Assembly (NCBI RefSeq): GCF_900539295.1
Contig: NZ_UQBH01000017.1
Coordinates: 1-46,528 of the forward strand
DNA from: an uncultured Megasphaera sp.
GTDB lineage: Bacteria; Bacillota; Negativicutes; Veillonellales; Megasphaeraceae
DNA: 46,528 bases
Reading direction: 5' to 3'
The notes beneath the pieces are model-generated. The model did no database searches, was not told the origin of the DNA, and saw only the letters and a list, made by a program, of their open reading frames with translations. Position 1 is the first letter of the stretch. Every line of letters starts with the position of its first letter. The translations under genes and the position numbers were made by a program. This document shows positions 46,526-46,528 of this stretch, in pieces.

Positions 46526-46528
46526 TTG

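Noticed and set aside
1..46528. tRNA genes
   Set aside because: No cloverleaf with a GTTCGA-type T loop and matching acceptor stem was found by eye; a covariance search would be needed to be certain.

Overview
The window looks like a chromosomal segment of a diderm Firmicute of the Negativicutes, most likely a Megasphaera-like member of the Veillonellaceae. The reasons are a moderately GC-rich background with low-GC-Firmicute style AGGAGG ribosome sites, SLH-domain envelope proteins, two RseC-type redox membrane proteins, a YadA-type trimeric autotransporter (which needs an outer membrane), and the gene order ruvC-ruvA-ruvB-DUF2905-spoIID-queA-tgt-yajC-secD-secF. The genus is an inference from gene content, not a database result.

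Layout. Positions 1-105: promoter and leader of what is probably an rRNA operon running leftward out of the window. 206-2715: niacin module (NaiP-type transporter niaP, NiaR repressor, small membrane protein). 2868-6661: lysA, a divergent LysR regulator, an AEC permease and the selenium-associated protein YedF. 6766-15854: one long leftward operon for protein translocation (secF, secD, yajC), queuosine tRNA modification (tgt, queA), a SpoIID-like protein, DUF2905 and Holliday-junction processing (ruvB, ruvA, ruvC). 15964-19428: RseC-like protein, MATE efflux pump, lipoprotein flavodoxin and a divergent FMN reductase. 19512-25134: a redox/aldehyde-response neighbourhood with an iron alcohol dehydrogenase, three tandem copies of a small secreted protein built from YSEN repeats, an exported carboxymuconolactone-decarboxylase-like protein, a cupin, a flavodoxin, a small helical protein, tandemly duplicated promoter units and a LysR regulator.

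25256-32568: rpmF/DUF177, a TGS-PRK nucleoside kinase, an exported hypothetical protein, a second RseC paralogue, and galU with a 716-residue membrane-tethered charged protein. 32811-37306: two SLH proteins sharing an extra C-terminal domain, an asparaginase and a membrane metallophosphoesterase. 37393-41722: a hydrolase with a multi-branched RNA after it, FloA/NfeD membrane-organising proteins with a highly structured leader RNA between them, and two unknown proteins. 41905-43400: an IS605-family element carrying only tnpB. 43400-46528: AT-rich DNA with a tandem repeat, a mosaic YadA-like adhesin, and a strong hairpin at the window edge.

The most interesting unexplained items are the YSEN-repeat triplet with its duplicated leader, the tandem 180-bp LysR-box/promoter units, the two structured RNA candidates (37393-37485 and 39742-39907), the shared domain in the SLH pair, and the mosaic adhesin with a coiled coil after its barrel. 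Functions rest on recognition of family motifs from the sequence; no searches could be run.
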